This document shows, piece by piece, positions 27,759-37,271 of a DNA stretch of 64,000 nucleotides (positions are counted from its first letter, which is position 1; each line of letters begins with the position of its first letter). This DNA comes from Sabulicella rubraurantiaca (lineage in GTDB: Bacteria; Pseudomonadota; Alphaproteobacteria; Acetobacterales; Acetobacteraceae): positions 186,001-250,000 of the forward strand of contig NZ_JAFEUU010000004.1 of the NCBI RefSeq assembly GCF_017355885.1. The letters run 5' to 3'. The translations under genes and the position numbers were made by a program. Under the pieces are notes generated by a model that made no database searches, was not told where the DNA came from, and saw only the letters and a list, made by a program, of their open reading frames with translations.

Positions 27759-29183
27759 ATGGTGCAGCAGGCCACCGAGGAACCGCAGCCGAAGGACGAG
27801 GCCGCCGCCGGGCTCGCGGCGGAGCATCCGGCGTCGAAGCCCGCCCGCAGGAACCTGACCGCAACACCGCTGCACAAGGTCGTCGTCGTGGGCGGCGGCG
27901 CCGCCGGGCTGGAACTGGCGACCAAGCTCGGCGACAGCCTCGGCCGACGGGGCCAGGCTTCGATCGCCCTGGTCGAGCGTGCGCGCAGCCATCTCTGGAA
28001 GCCGCTGTTGCACGAAGTGGCGGCCGGAAGCATGGACCCAGACGAGCACGAACTCGACTACCTCGCCCAGGCGCACTGGCACCATTTCCGCTTCCGCTTC
28101 GGGGAGATGACCGGCCTGGACCGCGTGCGAAAGGAGGTGCTGCTCGCCCCGACTTTCGACGAGGAAGGGCGCGAGATCACTCCGCGTCGCTCCTTTCCCT
28201 ACGACACGCTGGTGATCGCCGTCGGCAGCGTCACCAATGACTTCGGCACGCCGGGCGTGAGGGAGCACGCCATCGCGCTGGAGACCTCGGAGCAGGCGAT
28301 GCGCTTTCACCGGCGCCTCGTGAATGCCTGCCTGCGCGCGCACACCCAGCCTGGGCCGGTGCGGCCGGGCCAGTTGCACGTCGCGATCATCGGTGCCGGC
28401 GCTACCGGCACCGAGCTTGCCGCCGAGCTTCACCGCACTGCCCGCGCGGTGATCGCGTATGGGCTCGACCGAATTGACCCGGAGAAGGATATCCGGATCA
28501 CCCTGATCGAGGCCGCCGACCGGGTCCTGCCGGGCCTGCCGCCCCGCATCTCGGAGGCGGCGACGCGCCTGCTTCAGAAGCTCGGCGTTGAGATCTGCAC
28601 CGGCGGCCGCGTGAACGAGGTGGGGCCGGATGGCGTGCAGCTCGCCGACGGGCGCTTCGTGCCCGCGGAGCTGGTGGTCTGGGCCGCCGGAGTGAAAGGA
28701 CCGGAGGTGCTCAAGGACCTTGATGGTCTGGAGGTGAGCCGGAGCAACCAGCTGGTGGTGCTGCCGACGCTCCAGACCACCCGTGATCCGGATGTCTTCG
28801 CCCTCGGCGACTGTGCCTGGTGCCCGCGCGACCCGGAGAGGCCAGAGGCCGGGCCCGTGCCGCCGCGCGCCCAGGCCGCGCACCAGCAGGCGAGCCACAT
28901 GGTCCGGCAGGTCCGCCGGCGGCTGCTTGGCGAACCGTTGCGCCCCTTCGCCTACCAGGATTTCGGCTCGCTGGTCTCCTTCGGGGAGTACTCGACGGTC
29001 GGAAACCTGATGGGCTTCCTCTCCGGCAAGAGCATGATGATCGAGGGCTGGTTCGCCCGGCTGATGTATCGCTCGCTCTACAAAATGCATGAGCGCGCGC
29101 TGCACGGCACGGCTAAGACCGCGCTCAGCACCCTCGCCCGCACGCTCACGCGCCGCACCGAGCCGCGCGTCAAGCTCCACTAA
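27759..29183 (+). CDS. ndh: type II NADH dehydrogenase (NDH-2)
   Basis: A 474-residue FAD enzyme passing electrons from NADH to quinone without proton pumping. It has the FAD fold VVVVGGGAAGLELATKLG, a second nucleotide fold VAIIGAGATGTELAAEL, the ATG-like DVFALGDCA motif and a C-terminal amphipathic region for membrane binding. The first 38 residues are an acidic and lysine-rich extension not needed in the family. It lies between dctA and the thiolase remnant and would help reoxidise NADH made by PDH. Confidence 0.88.
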   Translation: MVQQATEEPQPKDEAAAGLAAEHPASKPARRNLTATPLHKVVVVGGGAAGLELATKLGDSLGRRGQASIALVERARSHLWKPLLHEVAAGSMDPDEHELDYLAQAHWHHFRFRFGEMTGLDRVRKEVLLAPTFDEEGREITPRRSFPYDTLVIAVGSVTNDFGTPGVREHAIALETSEQAMRFHRRLVNACLRAHTQPGPVRPGQLHVAIIGAGATGTELAAELHRTARAVIAYGLDRIDPEKDIRITLIEAADRVLPGLPPRISEAATRLLQKLGVEICTGGRVNEVGPDGVQLADGRFVPAELVVWAAGVKGPEVLKDLDGLEVSRSNQLVVLPTLQTTRDPDVFALGDCAWCPRDPERPEAGPVPPRAQAAHQQASHMVRQVRRRLLGEPLRPFAYQDFGSLVSFGEYSTVGNLMGFLSGKSMMIEGWFARLMYRSLYKMHERALHGTAKTALSTLARTLTRRTEPRVKLH

Positions 29184-29237
29184 ATGAGGAGAGTGCTGGC
29201 CATGCCCCAGTCCTTCCTCCCCACCGCTGTGATCCTG

Positions 29238-29364
29238 ACCAAGGCATCCGGCGCACGGGTGCTGAACATGCTGCCCTTCGCGATGCAGCGGCGCGAAGCG
29301 CGGACTGGCGACGCTGTGCATTGGCGGCGGCATGGGTGTGGCGATGTGCGTCAAGCGCATGTGA
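29238..29364 (+). pseudogene. phaA: C-terminal scrap of an acetyl-CoA acetyltransferase
   Basis: Frame one reads ASGARVLNMLPFAMQRREARTG and, after a single-base shift, the sequence continues ATLCIGGGMGVAMCVKRM and stops. This is the end of a thiolase (usual pattern GASGARVL, then GxATLCIGGGMGxA, the active-site CIGGG loop). The first 350 or so codons are gone. It stands 47 bp before phaC, the classical phaA-phaC neighbourhood. Confidence 0.8.
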
Positions 29365-29411
29365 CAAGTGACTGACGACTGCAGCGAACAAGCCTTCGGA
29401 GGAGAGGCGCT

Positions 29412-31394
29412 ATGGCGAGCGGAAGCAGGGACAGCGGCGGTCACCCGGATGAATCTTCGCAGCCGGGCGGCGCGGACCGTGGCGGGAGCGACGCCTCCGC
29501 CCCGCCGGGTGCGTCCAACTCCGGAATCGCCATCGGGCCCGACCTCATGCTCGGCATCTGGGCGTCCTTGATGGAGGGCGGTTTGAAGGGGGCACGTGAG
29601 CCCTGGTGGCAGATGACGCCAGCCGAACTGGCGGGAGAGATGCTCGCCGGCGGGATGCGACAGCTGAACGAGTTGATGCGGCAGGATCCTGTGCTGCGCA
29701 CGCTGGACCAGATGTGGAACGCCAATCCGTTCCGCGATATCGTGCCGGTCGACTGGGCGGAAGTCGCGCGAGCGCTGCGCAGCGTCTGGCTGCGGCGCCT
29801 CGCCCGGCCTGCATCTCTGGCGGCGGCCACAGCGGAGCTGAACGCCTCGCTCCTGCGCTCCGCCTTCGAGATCTGGAACGAGGCCGGCCGGCGCTGGTGG
29901 GAAGGCACTTCGGCCACGCGGCCCGGCGCGAGCTCCGACAAGCGCTTTGTCGCACCAGAATGGGACAACAACCCCGTCTACCGTGTGCTCAAGGAGACCT
30001 ACCTGCTCGCCTCGGACTGGCTGCTCAGGCAGAACCGGGCCGAGGACCTCGATGAGAAGGAGCGGCTTCGGCTCGACTTCCATCTGCGGCAGTTCGTCGA
30101 CGCGATGAGCCCGACGCTGCTGCTGGCCTCCAACCCCGCGGCGCTGCGCCGGGCCATGGAGACCGGTGGCGCCAGCCTGTCCGCCGGGCTGCGCAATCTG
30201 CAGGAGGACCTGAAGGCCGGCCGCCTTTCCATGACAGACCTCAGCGCGTTCGCGCCGGGGCGCAACCTTGCGCTCAGCCCGGGGAAGATCGTGCTCCGCA
30301 ACAATCTCATCGAACTGATCCAGTACGCACCGGTCACGCCGGAGGTGCACGCGACGCCGATCCTCATCGTGCCGCCCTGGATCAACAAGTTCTACATCCT
30401 CGACATGCAGCCGAAGAGCAGCATGGTGAGATACCTCGTCGGCCAGGGCTTCACCGTCTTCCTCATCTCCTGGAAGAATCCCGACGCCGCGATGGAGGAC
30501 ATCGGGATCGAGGATTACATGGACCTCGGCCCGCTCGCCGCGAGCGACGCGATCCGCGAAATCGCAGGCAGCCCGACGCTGAACGTGATGGGCTACTGCA
30601 TCGGCGGCACCCTGTTGGCGATGACGTTGGCCTGGCTCGCCGCCAGGGGCGACGCGCGCTTCAATGCAGCGACGTTCATGGTGTCGCTGCAGGACTTCTC
30701 GCGTGTCGGGGACACCGCGGTTTTCATGGACGAGCCTGCGGTCGATCTGGTCGAGCAGCAGATGATGGAACGCGGCTATCTCGACAGCCGCGAGATGTCC
30801 AACATGTTCAACCTGCTGCGATCAAACGACCTCATCTGGTCGAACGTGGTCAATAACTACCTGATGGGAGAGAAGCCACCCGCCTTCGATCTGCTCTACT
30901 GGAACAGCGACGGCACCCGCATGTGCCGCGCCGCGCATGCCTGGTATCTGCGCAATACCTATGTCGAGAACAACCTGATCGAGCCGGGCAAGGTCGCGCT
31001 CGAGGGCGAGAGGCTCGACCTTGGCCGGATCGCGCTCGATACCTACGCCGTCGGGGCGGAGAAGGACCATATCGTGCCCTGGGACGCTGCTTGGCGGATC
31101 ACCCGTCTGGTCGGTGGCAAGGTGCGCTACGTGCTCGCCTCGTCCGGCCACATCGCCGGCATCATCAACCCCCCCGGCGGCAAGGGAAGCTATTGGACCA
31201 ACGACGCCGCGCCGCCGCCCCTCACGCCTGTGGCCTGGCTAAAGGGCGCGACGAAGCACGATGGAAGCTGGTGGACGGATTGGGCGACTTGGCTGTCGGC
31301 ACGGTCCGGCGCGCGGGTCCGCCCTCCCCCGCTCGGCAGCGCTGCCCACCCGCCGCTGCAGGACGCCCCAGGCAGCTACGTGCTGGAGCGGTGA
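29412..31394 (+). CDS. phaC: class I polyhydroxyalkanoate synthase
   Basis: A 660-residue PHB/PHA polymerase. The lipase-like box GYCIGG holds C396; the catalytic D552 (AEKDHIVPW) and H580 (SGHIAGIINPPGGKGSYW) are at the spacing known from Cupriavidus PhaC. The N-terminus has a 40-residue low-complexity extension. Length is about 70 residues above C. necator PhaC. With phaA reduced to a scrap and no phaB, monomers must come from genes elsewhere. Confidence 0.94.
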   Translation: MASGSRDSGGHPDESSQPGGADRGGSDASAPPGASNSGIAIGPDLMLGIWASLMEGGLKGAREPWWQMTPAELAGEMLAGGMRQLNELMRQDPVLRTLDQMWNANPFRDIVPVDWAEVARALRSVWLRRLARPASLAAATAELNASLLRSAFEIWNEAGRRWWEGTSATRPGASSDKRFVAPEWDNNPVYRVLKETYLLASDWLLRQNRAEDLDEKERLRLDFHLRQFVDAMSPTLLLASNPAALRRAMETGGASLSAGLRNLQEDLKAGRLSMTDLSAFAPGRNLALSPGKIVLRNNLIELIQYAPVTPEVHATPILIVPPWINKFYILDMQPKSSMVRYLVGQGFTVFLISWKNPDAAMEDIGIEDYMDLGPLAASDAIREIAGSPTLNVMGYCIGGTLLAMTLAWLAARGDARFNAATFMVSLQDFSRVGDTAVFMDEPAVDLVEQQMMERGYLDSREMSNMFNLLRSNDLIWSNVVNNYLMGEKPPAFDLLYWNSDGTRMCRAAHAWYLRNTYVENNLIEPGKVALEGERLDLGRIALDTYAVGAEKDHIVPWDAAWRITRLVGGKVRYVLASSGHIAGIINPPGGKGSYWTNDAAPPPLTPVAWLKGATKHDGSWWTDWATWLSARSGARVRPPPLGSAAHPPLQDAPGSYVLER

Positions 31395-31424
31395 GCTGTG
31401 CCCAAGCGGAAGGAGGCAGACACG

Positions 31425-31907
31425 ATGGCGACCGATATAGATGCGGCGGCCGGCATGCTAGCGGAGCCCAGGGGTGAGCTGGCGGTGCGGACCCTGGCCA
31501 TGCCCGCGGATACCAACCCCGCTGGGGACATTTTTGGCGGATGGCTGATGTCCCTGATGGACGTTGCCGGCGGCATCGCGGCCGGTGCTCGCGCGCAGGG
31601 CCGCGTGGCCACCGTCGCCGTGACCGACATGACGTTCCTGCGCCCGGTGAAGGTGGGCGATGTCGTCTGCTGCTACACCGACCTCACGCGCACGGGCAGC
31701 ACCTCGATGACCTTCCGCGTCGAGGCCTGGGTGCTACGCCAGCGCTTCGGCGACCGCATCCAGGTGACCTCGGCCGACTTCACGTATGTTGCTCTGGATG
31801 GAGAAGGCAGGTCGCGCCCCATCCCGCGCCAGGACGCCAGCGCCAGATCCTGTGAAGCTCCCGTTCCAAGCGCCTCGACAGGCACAGAAGAAGGAGACGC
31901 GAGATGA
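31425..31907 (+). CDS. acyl-CoA thioesterase, YciA-type hotdog fold
   Basis: A 160-residue hotdog-domain protein: ELAVRTLAMPADTNPAGDIFGGWLMSLMD carries the family's N/D-containing catalytic loop, and VATVAVTDMTFLRPVKVGDVV the central strand. It hydrolyses acyl-CoA. AGGAGG lies eight bases before the ATG. It starts 30 bp after phaC and its stop overlaps the next gene, so phaC, thioesterase and TAXI receptor form one operon. The last 35 residues are disordered. Confidence 0.85.
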   Translation: MATDIDAAAGMLAEPRGELAVRTLAMPADTNPAGDIFGGWLMSLMDVAGGIAAGARAQGRVATVAVTDMTFLRPVKVGDVVCCYTDLTRTGSTSMTFRVEAWVLRQRFGDRIQVTSADFTYVALDGEGRSRPIPRQDASARSCEAPVPSASTGTEEGDAR

Positions 31908-32884
31908 AACCACGGCGGTTCTGGATTGCGGCGCCGATCGTTGCCGCGGGGCTGGCCTGCGGTGCATCGCCCGCCCGCTCCGCGGAGCCGCATTGGCCCC
32001 GCGCGCTCCTCATCGCCACGGCCTCACCCGGCGGCACATACCACGCCTACGGGATCGGCCTTGCCCGCATCCTGACGCGCGAACTCGGCGTCGCGGTCTC
32101 GATACGGGAGACGGATGGCCCGAGCGAGAACATCAGGCTGATCGAGAACGGCATCGCGCAGATTGGGTTCGTGACGAAGGGCGCCGCCCTCGAAGGTTGG
32201 ACCGGCTCGGGCGAATGGACCGGCGGCAGGCAGTTGCGGGCGATCAGGGCGATGTTCGCGATGTACGACACGCCCTTCCACTTCGTGGTGCGCCAGGACT
32301 CCGGCGTGGCGCAGATCTCCGCGCTGGAGGGCAAGCGGGTCGGCGTCGGCCCGGAGGGCGGCACCGCCGCCACATACGTTCCGCGCTTGCTGCCCAGGCT
32401 CGGCGTGCAGGCCCGCTTCGTTCACGGCACATGGGCCGACCTCGCCACCGCCCTGCGCTCGCGGGAAGTCGACGGGCTGGCCGTGGCGGCTGGGGCGCCG
32501 TTTCCCGCGATCGCCGAACTCGAGGCGCAGCGCGCCATCCGGTACCTCCCGCTCACACGGGACATGGTAGCGACACTGCGCATAGCGGTGCCGGAACTGG
32601 CCGCATCCGTGATCCCGCCAGGTACCTATCCATCTCTCAACTCGAGTTACGAGACTGTTGGAATCTACAACCTCGCAGTGGCGCAGCGGGACCTGCCGGC
32701 GGATCTTGTTTATCAGATCGTCAGGCTGGTCTTCGACTTTCATGCCGAGATGGTGGAGGCGCATCCGGCGGCCGTGGCGACCGTGCCGGCCAACTTCGTG
32801 CACAACACCCTGCTGCCGTGGCACCCGGGGGCAGCGCGGTACTACGAGAACAGAGCTGTGCGCGGCATCCTCCGCGGGGACTGA
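31904..32884 (+). CDS. TAXI family TRAP transporter solute-binding protein
   Basis: A 326-residue periplasmic receptor with signal peptide (AAGLACGASPARSA) and the TAXI signature LIATASPGGTYHAYGIGLARIL, plus GPSENIRLIENGIAQIGFV and GKRVGVGPEGG. Related receptors bind glutamate or dicarboxylates for a fused DctQM permease; none is present nearby. It starts inside the thioesterase stop (ATGA). A transposase remnant abuts its 3' end directly. Confidence 0.87.
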   Translation: MKPRRFWIAAPIVAAGLACGASPARSAEPHWPRALLIATASPGGTYHAYGIGLARILTRELGVAVSIRETDGPSENIRLIENGIAQIGFVTKGAALEGWTGSGEWTGGRQLRAIRAMFAMYDTPFHFVVRQDSGVAQISALEGKRVGVGPEGGTAATYVPRLLPRLGVQARFVHGTWADLATALRSREVDGLAVAAGAPFPAIAELEAQRAIRYLPLTRDMVATLRIAVPELAASVIPPGTYPSLNSSYETVGIYNLAVAQRDLPADLVYQIVRLVFDFHAEMVEAHPAAVATVPANFVHNTLLPWHPGAARYYENRAVRGILRGD

Positions 32885-33496
32885 AAGCCCGCTTTGCTCT
32901 GTAGAAATCTCAGTAGTCTCGGCAAGAAGCATGAGGTTGTGAGTGAGGACGCGCAGGACGAGTTCACGAGCCTGCGATGCGTCGCCACGTTGGGTGAGTG
33001 CTCAGCCGAGGCGTCGCTTGTGCTGGCTAAAGCCGCTCTCAGCATGCCATCGCTGATTGTAAGTGGCTTTCGGAAAACGACGGCGCATGGCGCGACGGTA
33101 GGGCGTTTTCGACCATCGGCGGCCAGCGTTTCGGCGGTTGAGGCGGATGACCGCTTCCCGCACGCCAAGATCCTCGCGGCAGAGTCGGCGGTAGTGTTCG
33201 GCCTCGTCGGCCGCATCGCCCAAGGCGGTGTCGACCCGGACAAGTGCTGCGGCCTGCCGCAGGGTCGGCGCGAAGTCCGGCAAGTCCTGGCTCGGGCCGG
33301 CCCCCGGCGCGGCCCGCGGGCAAGCCGTCAGCTGGACCAGCGAGCCTCCTTCACCCGGCCCGAGGTATGCGCGGCGGCGTGCATCAGGATCTGTGCACGG
33401 GTCAGGCCCCAGGCACTGGCCAGCTAGCGGATCATGGGCAAGCCTAGGCCTATCAGGTGCGTCATGCGCTGCGCCTGAGGATCTTCGTGTAGCCAC
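32885..33496 (-). pseudogene. decayed IS5/IS4-type transposase
   Basis: Minus-strand frames spell the C-terminal half of a DDE transposase: EAEHYRRLCREDLGVREAVIRLNRR, KTPYRRAMRRRFPKATYNQRWHAESGFSQHKRRLG, and in another frame LMLLAETTEISTEQSG near 32930. YNQRWHAESGFSQHKRRLG is the Y-x2-R-x3-E signature of these elements. Frameshifts and loss of the N-terminal half make it inactive. I saw no terminal inverted repeats. The element meets the end of the TAXI receptor gene without a gap. Confidence 0.72.
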
Positions 33497-33599
33497 CCCT
33501 CACTTCCTGCACCACGCGATCAGTCGCCGTCGGCGCCTGCCTGCTCAATCAGAGCAAGATGGGTTGGTAGGCAGCTGCAAGCCACATGCAAAAGCGGCT

Positions 33600-33617
33600 C
33601 TGGCTCGTGGGAGCCAG
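33600..33617 (-). terminator. candidate terminator of the PEP-CTERM gene
   Basis: CTGGCTC and GAGCCAG form a perfect 7-bp stem with a four-base loop, 42 bases past the stop codon; GCTTTTGC follows on the minus strand. Confidence 0.45.
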
Positions 33618-33658
33618 GGGCGCCCTTGTTTCACATCGCTAGAGAATGCGGATCGTGC

Positions 33659-34345
33659 TCAGGCCACGACCTTGCGGCGAATAGCCGCGAGGCCGAGCAG
33701 GCCAATGCCCAGGAAGACGAGGCCCTCAGGCGCCGGCACGGCTACCTCGGACGCGCTCGCATTGCCGCTCACGCTCGCGGTGAAGCTGCAGATCGTCGAG
33801 CCGCAGATGCCAAGTGCCTCAGAGAGGGCCGTGAAGGTGAAGCCGACGGAGGACGGGTCACCCAACTGAGAAGCCGGGATCTGGTCGGAGGTGAAGCTCA
33901 CGGAGCCCGGCGGCTGGCTCGCGACCAGGCTGGTCTGGAAGCCCCCCGCTGGTCCTGCCAGACGCGAGCCGGCCAGTGCGATGTCGGCGAAGCTGCCCGA
34001 CAGGTAGTTGATGCCGGTGCCCCCCGGGCCCGAGGTGATAGTGAAGGTGCCAGCGAAGGGCTGGAAGATATCGGTTCCCATGACAAGCGACGCGGCGCCC
34101 GTGCTGGTCGCAGTCAGGTTCAGGAAGGCGTCGAAGGGCACTGGCGTGCTGTCCGCGTAGCCCGACACCGTCACCGCGACATTCATCCCGGTCACGGTGG
34201 TGGACATGCCGCCGTTGGCGGTGACGAAGATGGTGTTGTTCGTCGCATCCTGCGCGAAGGTGATGATCGTCGTCGGCGCCGCCTGGGCGATGGCACTCAG
34301 GCCAAGAAAGGAGGCGGTCATCGCCAGAAGTGCCAGCTTCCTCAT
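33659..34345 (-). CDS. PEP-CTERM sorting-domain protein
   Basis: A 228-residue exported protein with a signal peptide (KLALLAMTASFLGLSAIAQA), a threonine/serine/glycine-rich beta-type body with only two close cysteines (GICGSTICS), and the tripartite C-terminal anchor VPAPEGLVFLGIGLLGLAAIRRK. PEP-CTERM proteins are processed by an exosortase (EpsH/XrtA type) during export, often with exopolysaccharide. No exosortase is in the window. GAGGAGG precedes the ATG. Confidence 0.82.
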   Translation of the reverse strand: MRKLALLAMTASFLGLSAIAQAAPTTIITFAQDATNNTIFVTANGGMSTTVTGMNVAVTVSGYADSTPVPFDAFLNLTATSTGAASLVMGTDIFQPFAGTFTITSGPGGTGINYLSGSFADIALAGSRLAGPAGGFQTSLVASQPPGSVSFTSDQIPASQLGDPSSVGFTFTALSEALGICGSTICSFTASVSGNASASEVAVPAPEGLVFLGIGLLGLAAIRRKVVA

Positions 34346-35100
34346 ATTGGGTCCTCCTCAGACCGGCAGTCTGTTGGCGCTTCCAACCTTTCCAGGAGAG
34401 AGACCTTATCCCTGAAAGTGTCGCAACGAGCGCTAGGCAGTCTCAGACCACCAAGCAATTCCCATGCCACGCAGCTAAGTGTATGTTAGGGCATCTTCTT
34501 TTTCAGGCTGCTTCCGCGTGACGCCGCCAATCTGTAAAGGAACCCGACAAAAATTTTAGTTCCAGCAGACAAGTCTCCGGCCCTAAATCGGCGGATTTTC
34601 TTCTGTAGCTTTGAAATCGAAGCCTGCGTCGGCAACCCCTGTCCCCGTTACGGGCAGTCATTCCGGAATACATAGCCACAGGCGTAGTTTTAAGGCAGGA
34701 AGAAAAATTGGCCTGTGGTACCAAAGAGCCAGCGTCTCACTCAGCACCTGAAGCCGAACTGCTTGCGCTTCTACTGTAGGACCAATGCATTTGCTCCAAT
34801 TCAGACGCCTCGCGAAGCCGATTGTCGTTTTGCGCGGCAAACCCTGCCATACAGCGCGGAACGCACTCACACTGTTCGATCAGGTCATGCACGTGAAAGG
34901 TTGGTGCACCTCGTTCACGAAGGCACTGCACGGTTGGGTGTTACGGCCGCCATCAGGTCCGGGATGCCCTCCGTCACTTCAGGCGACACTGCCCCCCACC
35001 ATGAGCACTGGCAGCCTTGGCTCAGGAGCGCCGTGACGTCAGCAACGATACTGCGTAACCCGGATGGTTCCCTGGCCTCATTCTCGTCGAACCGAACGTG
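34346..35100. other. 755-bp region without a recognised gene
   Basis: The first 400 bases are AT-richer than the surroundings (for example CAAAAATTTTAG near 34550), then normal GC returns. Short frames on both strands show no family motif or ribosome-binding site. It holds the promoter of the leftward PEP-CTERM gene and the 3' flank of tam; possibly foreign or decayed sequence. Confidence 0.4.
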
Positions 35101-35874
35101 TCATCCGTGGGTCGCGACGAAGAACAGCCGGGGAAAGGGCAGCAGAACAGTGCCGTCTGCAAGTGCAGGATAGGCCTGCGCCACTTCCGCTACATAGCGA
35201 TCTAGAAACTCCACACGCTCCTCGTCGTCCAGTCGGTCGAGGAAGGGCCGCAATCCGCTGCCCTTGAACCACTCCACAATGGCTGACGCGCCTCCGGCCA
35301 AGGGATGATGATAGATAGTCACCCAGACGTCGGCCCGCGCTCCCAACTGGCGCAGCATGTTGAAGTACCAGCTTGGCTGACGACGTGGTTCACGGGAGGC
35401 TCCGACTGCGGCCAGTTTTGCGGCCCACTTCCCCTCGGCCGCGACCTTCCGAATCAGGTGATGCGCAGGTTCGTCGTAGTTGTCGGGCATCTGCACCGCG
35501 AGCACGCCATTCGGCGCCAAGCGCTGCATCAGGGCCGGCATGAGCGTGGCGTGATCCGGTACCCAATGCAGCGAGGCATTGGCCAGGATCACGTCGTACA
35601 GCTCCGGGCCGCGCCACACCGCGATATCGCCGAGGACGAACTCGACTTCCGGCAGGCGCTTCCGCGCGGCGGCCAGCATGTCGGCCGAGCTGTCGAGGCC
35701 GGATACTGCAGCGCCGGGGTAGCGCGCCAGCAGCAGCTCGGTGGAGTTCCCGGGGCCGCAGCCAAGATCCATCACCGCTGCCACTCGCCGCTCGGGAAGC
35801 TGCGCCAGAAGGTCCCGCACCGGTCGGGTGCGCTCATCCTCGAACTGGGTGTACTGAGCCGCTGACCAACTCAT
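35101..35874 (-). CDS. tam: trans-aconitate 2-methyltransferase
   Basis: A 257-residue SAM-dependent enzyme that esterifies trans-aconitate, a toxic isomer of the citrate-cycle intermediate. It shows the SAM loop VMDLGCGPGNSTELL, the ASLHWVPDH segment and the QMPDNYDEPAHHLIR stretch typical of Tam. It stands alone; the base composition matches the core genome. Confidence 0.9.
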   Translation of the reverse strand: MSWSAAQYTQFEDERTRPVRDLLAQLPERRVAAVMDLGCGPGNSTELLLARYPGAAVSGLDSSADMLAAARKRLPEVEFVLGDIAVWRGPELYDVILANASLHWVPDHATLMPALMQRLAPNGVLAVQMPDNYDEPAHHLIRKVAAEGKWAAKLAAVGASREPRRQPSWYFNMLRQLGARADVWVTIYHHPLAGGASAIVEWFKGSGLRPFLDRLDDEERVEFLDRYVAEVAQAYPALADGTVLLPFPRLFFVATHG

Positions 35875-36183
35875 GTCACTTCTCCGTCCTTCGCGCGGCG
35901 CACCTCACGGTCTCCGGTGGAATGTGCGGCCGATGCGGCATAGGTACTAGACCGGCGCAAGGTGCTCCACCCGGTGCCGAGAGGAGCGTCAGTCTGCGGT
36001 GATGCGTGCCTCCCTGATCAGGGTGGCTGGCTTCCGCTGCCCTTCGCCCATCCAGGGTGCGAACACGCTGGGCGGGCTGCCGGCGTGGAGGCAACCAGGG
36101 TCTCAAGCCTGCATCGCAAAGCAAATTCTTAGGCCACCTCCATTGGTCCGCTTCGATCTCATGCACATGCTAACCGGACCCTC
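35875..36183. other. 309-bp gap without a recognised gene
   Basis: Upstream flank of tam. Frames in both directions lack motifs; nothing could be assigned. Confidence 0.4.
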
Positions 36184-36996
36184 ATGTTCGAGCCGTACTT
36201 TTCCGCCGAGGCCTCGTTCCCGACAGCGATCTGATCACAACCCCTGCCGCTCGGCTGCTGCCGGTCATCTGGAGCAGCGAGCCGGCCATGCTCAAGCTTT
36301 CCGTCATGGAGGATGAATGATCCGGCAGCGCGCTGATGGAATGGTGGGAAGGCGATGGAGCGGCGCGTGTGTTGGCCCAGGACGGCGGAGCCCTCCTGTT
36401 GGAACGCGCCACGGGGCCGTGCTCCCTGGCCGAGATGTCGCGCTCGGGACAGGATGACGAGGCCTTCCGCGTCCTGCGCGGCGTGGCCGCTCGGCTGCAC
36501 GCGCCTCGGACGAGACCGCGGCCGGATCTGGTCCCCCTCCCGCTCTGGTTCCACGAGCTGGAGCCGGCGGCACGGACCCACGGCGGCATCCTCGTTCGCT
36601 TGCGCCGAGGCTGCGCGCGCCCTCCTGGCCGAGCCGCACGAGGTCGGCGTGCTACACGGCGATCTGCGCCACGGCAACGTGCTGGACTTCGGCCACGCAG
36701 CCGGCTGGCGATCGACCCCAAGTGCCTTGTGGGCGAGCGTGGCTTCGACTTCACCAACATCCTCACCAACCCGGGCTTGGCCGACCCGACCCGGCCCGAC
36801 CGGTGGCCATCAGCCCGACCGCTTAGTGCGGCGCGTGGGGATCATGGCCGAGGCTGAGGGGCTGGAGCGGTGGCGCCTCCTGCTCTGGGTGCTGGCCTGG
36901 ACCGGGCTGTCGGCGGCGTGGTTCCTCACTGACGGCGATTCAGCCCGAACTGACCTGCTGGTGGCGGAACTGGCAGCAGCGGAGTTGGACCGGTGA
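36184..36996 (+). pseudogene. broken aminoglycoside phosphotransferase, APH(6)-like
   Basis: Joined frames give a whole PF04655-type kinase: MFEPYF start, LVPDSDLITTPAARLLPVIW, EPAMLKLSVMEDE, then a TGA at 36318 where a tryptophan codon (TGG) is expected, SGSALMEWWEGDGAARVL, the catalytic loop EVGVLHGDLRHGNVLDFG in another frame, IDPKCLVGERGFDF back in the second, and GIMAEAEGLERWRLLLWVLAWTGLSAAWFL at the end. At least three frameshifts plus one stop. APH(6) enzymes inactivate streptomycin; this copy cannot. Confidence 0.78.
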
Positions 36997-37271
36997 CGAT
37001 CGAGCCCGGGGATACGTCCCTCCTGAAGGAGGTACGGGCATGCGGCTTGTTGTTCATCGTGACCCGCGAAGCCGTGCCACCGTTCAACGGACCGGGCCTT
37101 GAACGGTGCCTTGTGCGCTCCGTGTGAGTTCAAAGGCAGGCACACAAAGCAGACAGTGACGGACAGCGCTGAAACTTGCCGCGGTAAATACCGGCACGGC
37201 GAGCAGTTTCCTCCGCCACCTCGCGGAAGCTGAGCGCCGCGACGCGGCGCCACGCTCTCCGGAGCCGCGGA

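Noticed and set aside
36997-37271. Possible IS or coding remnant between the APH pseudogene and the enolase-family gene
   Set aside because: Short frames such as ALSFREVAEETARRAG have no recognisable family; too little to call.
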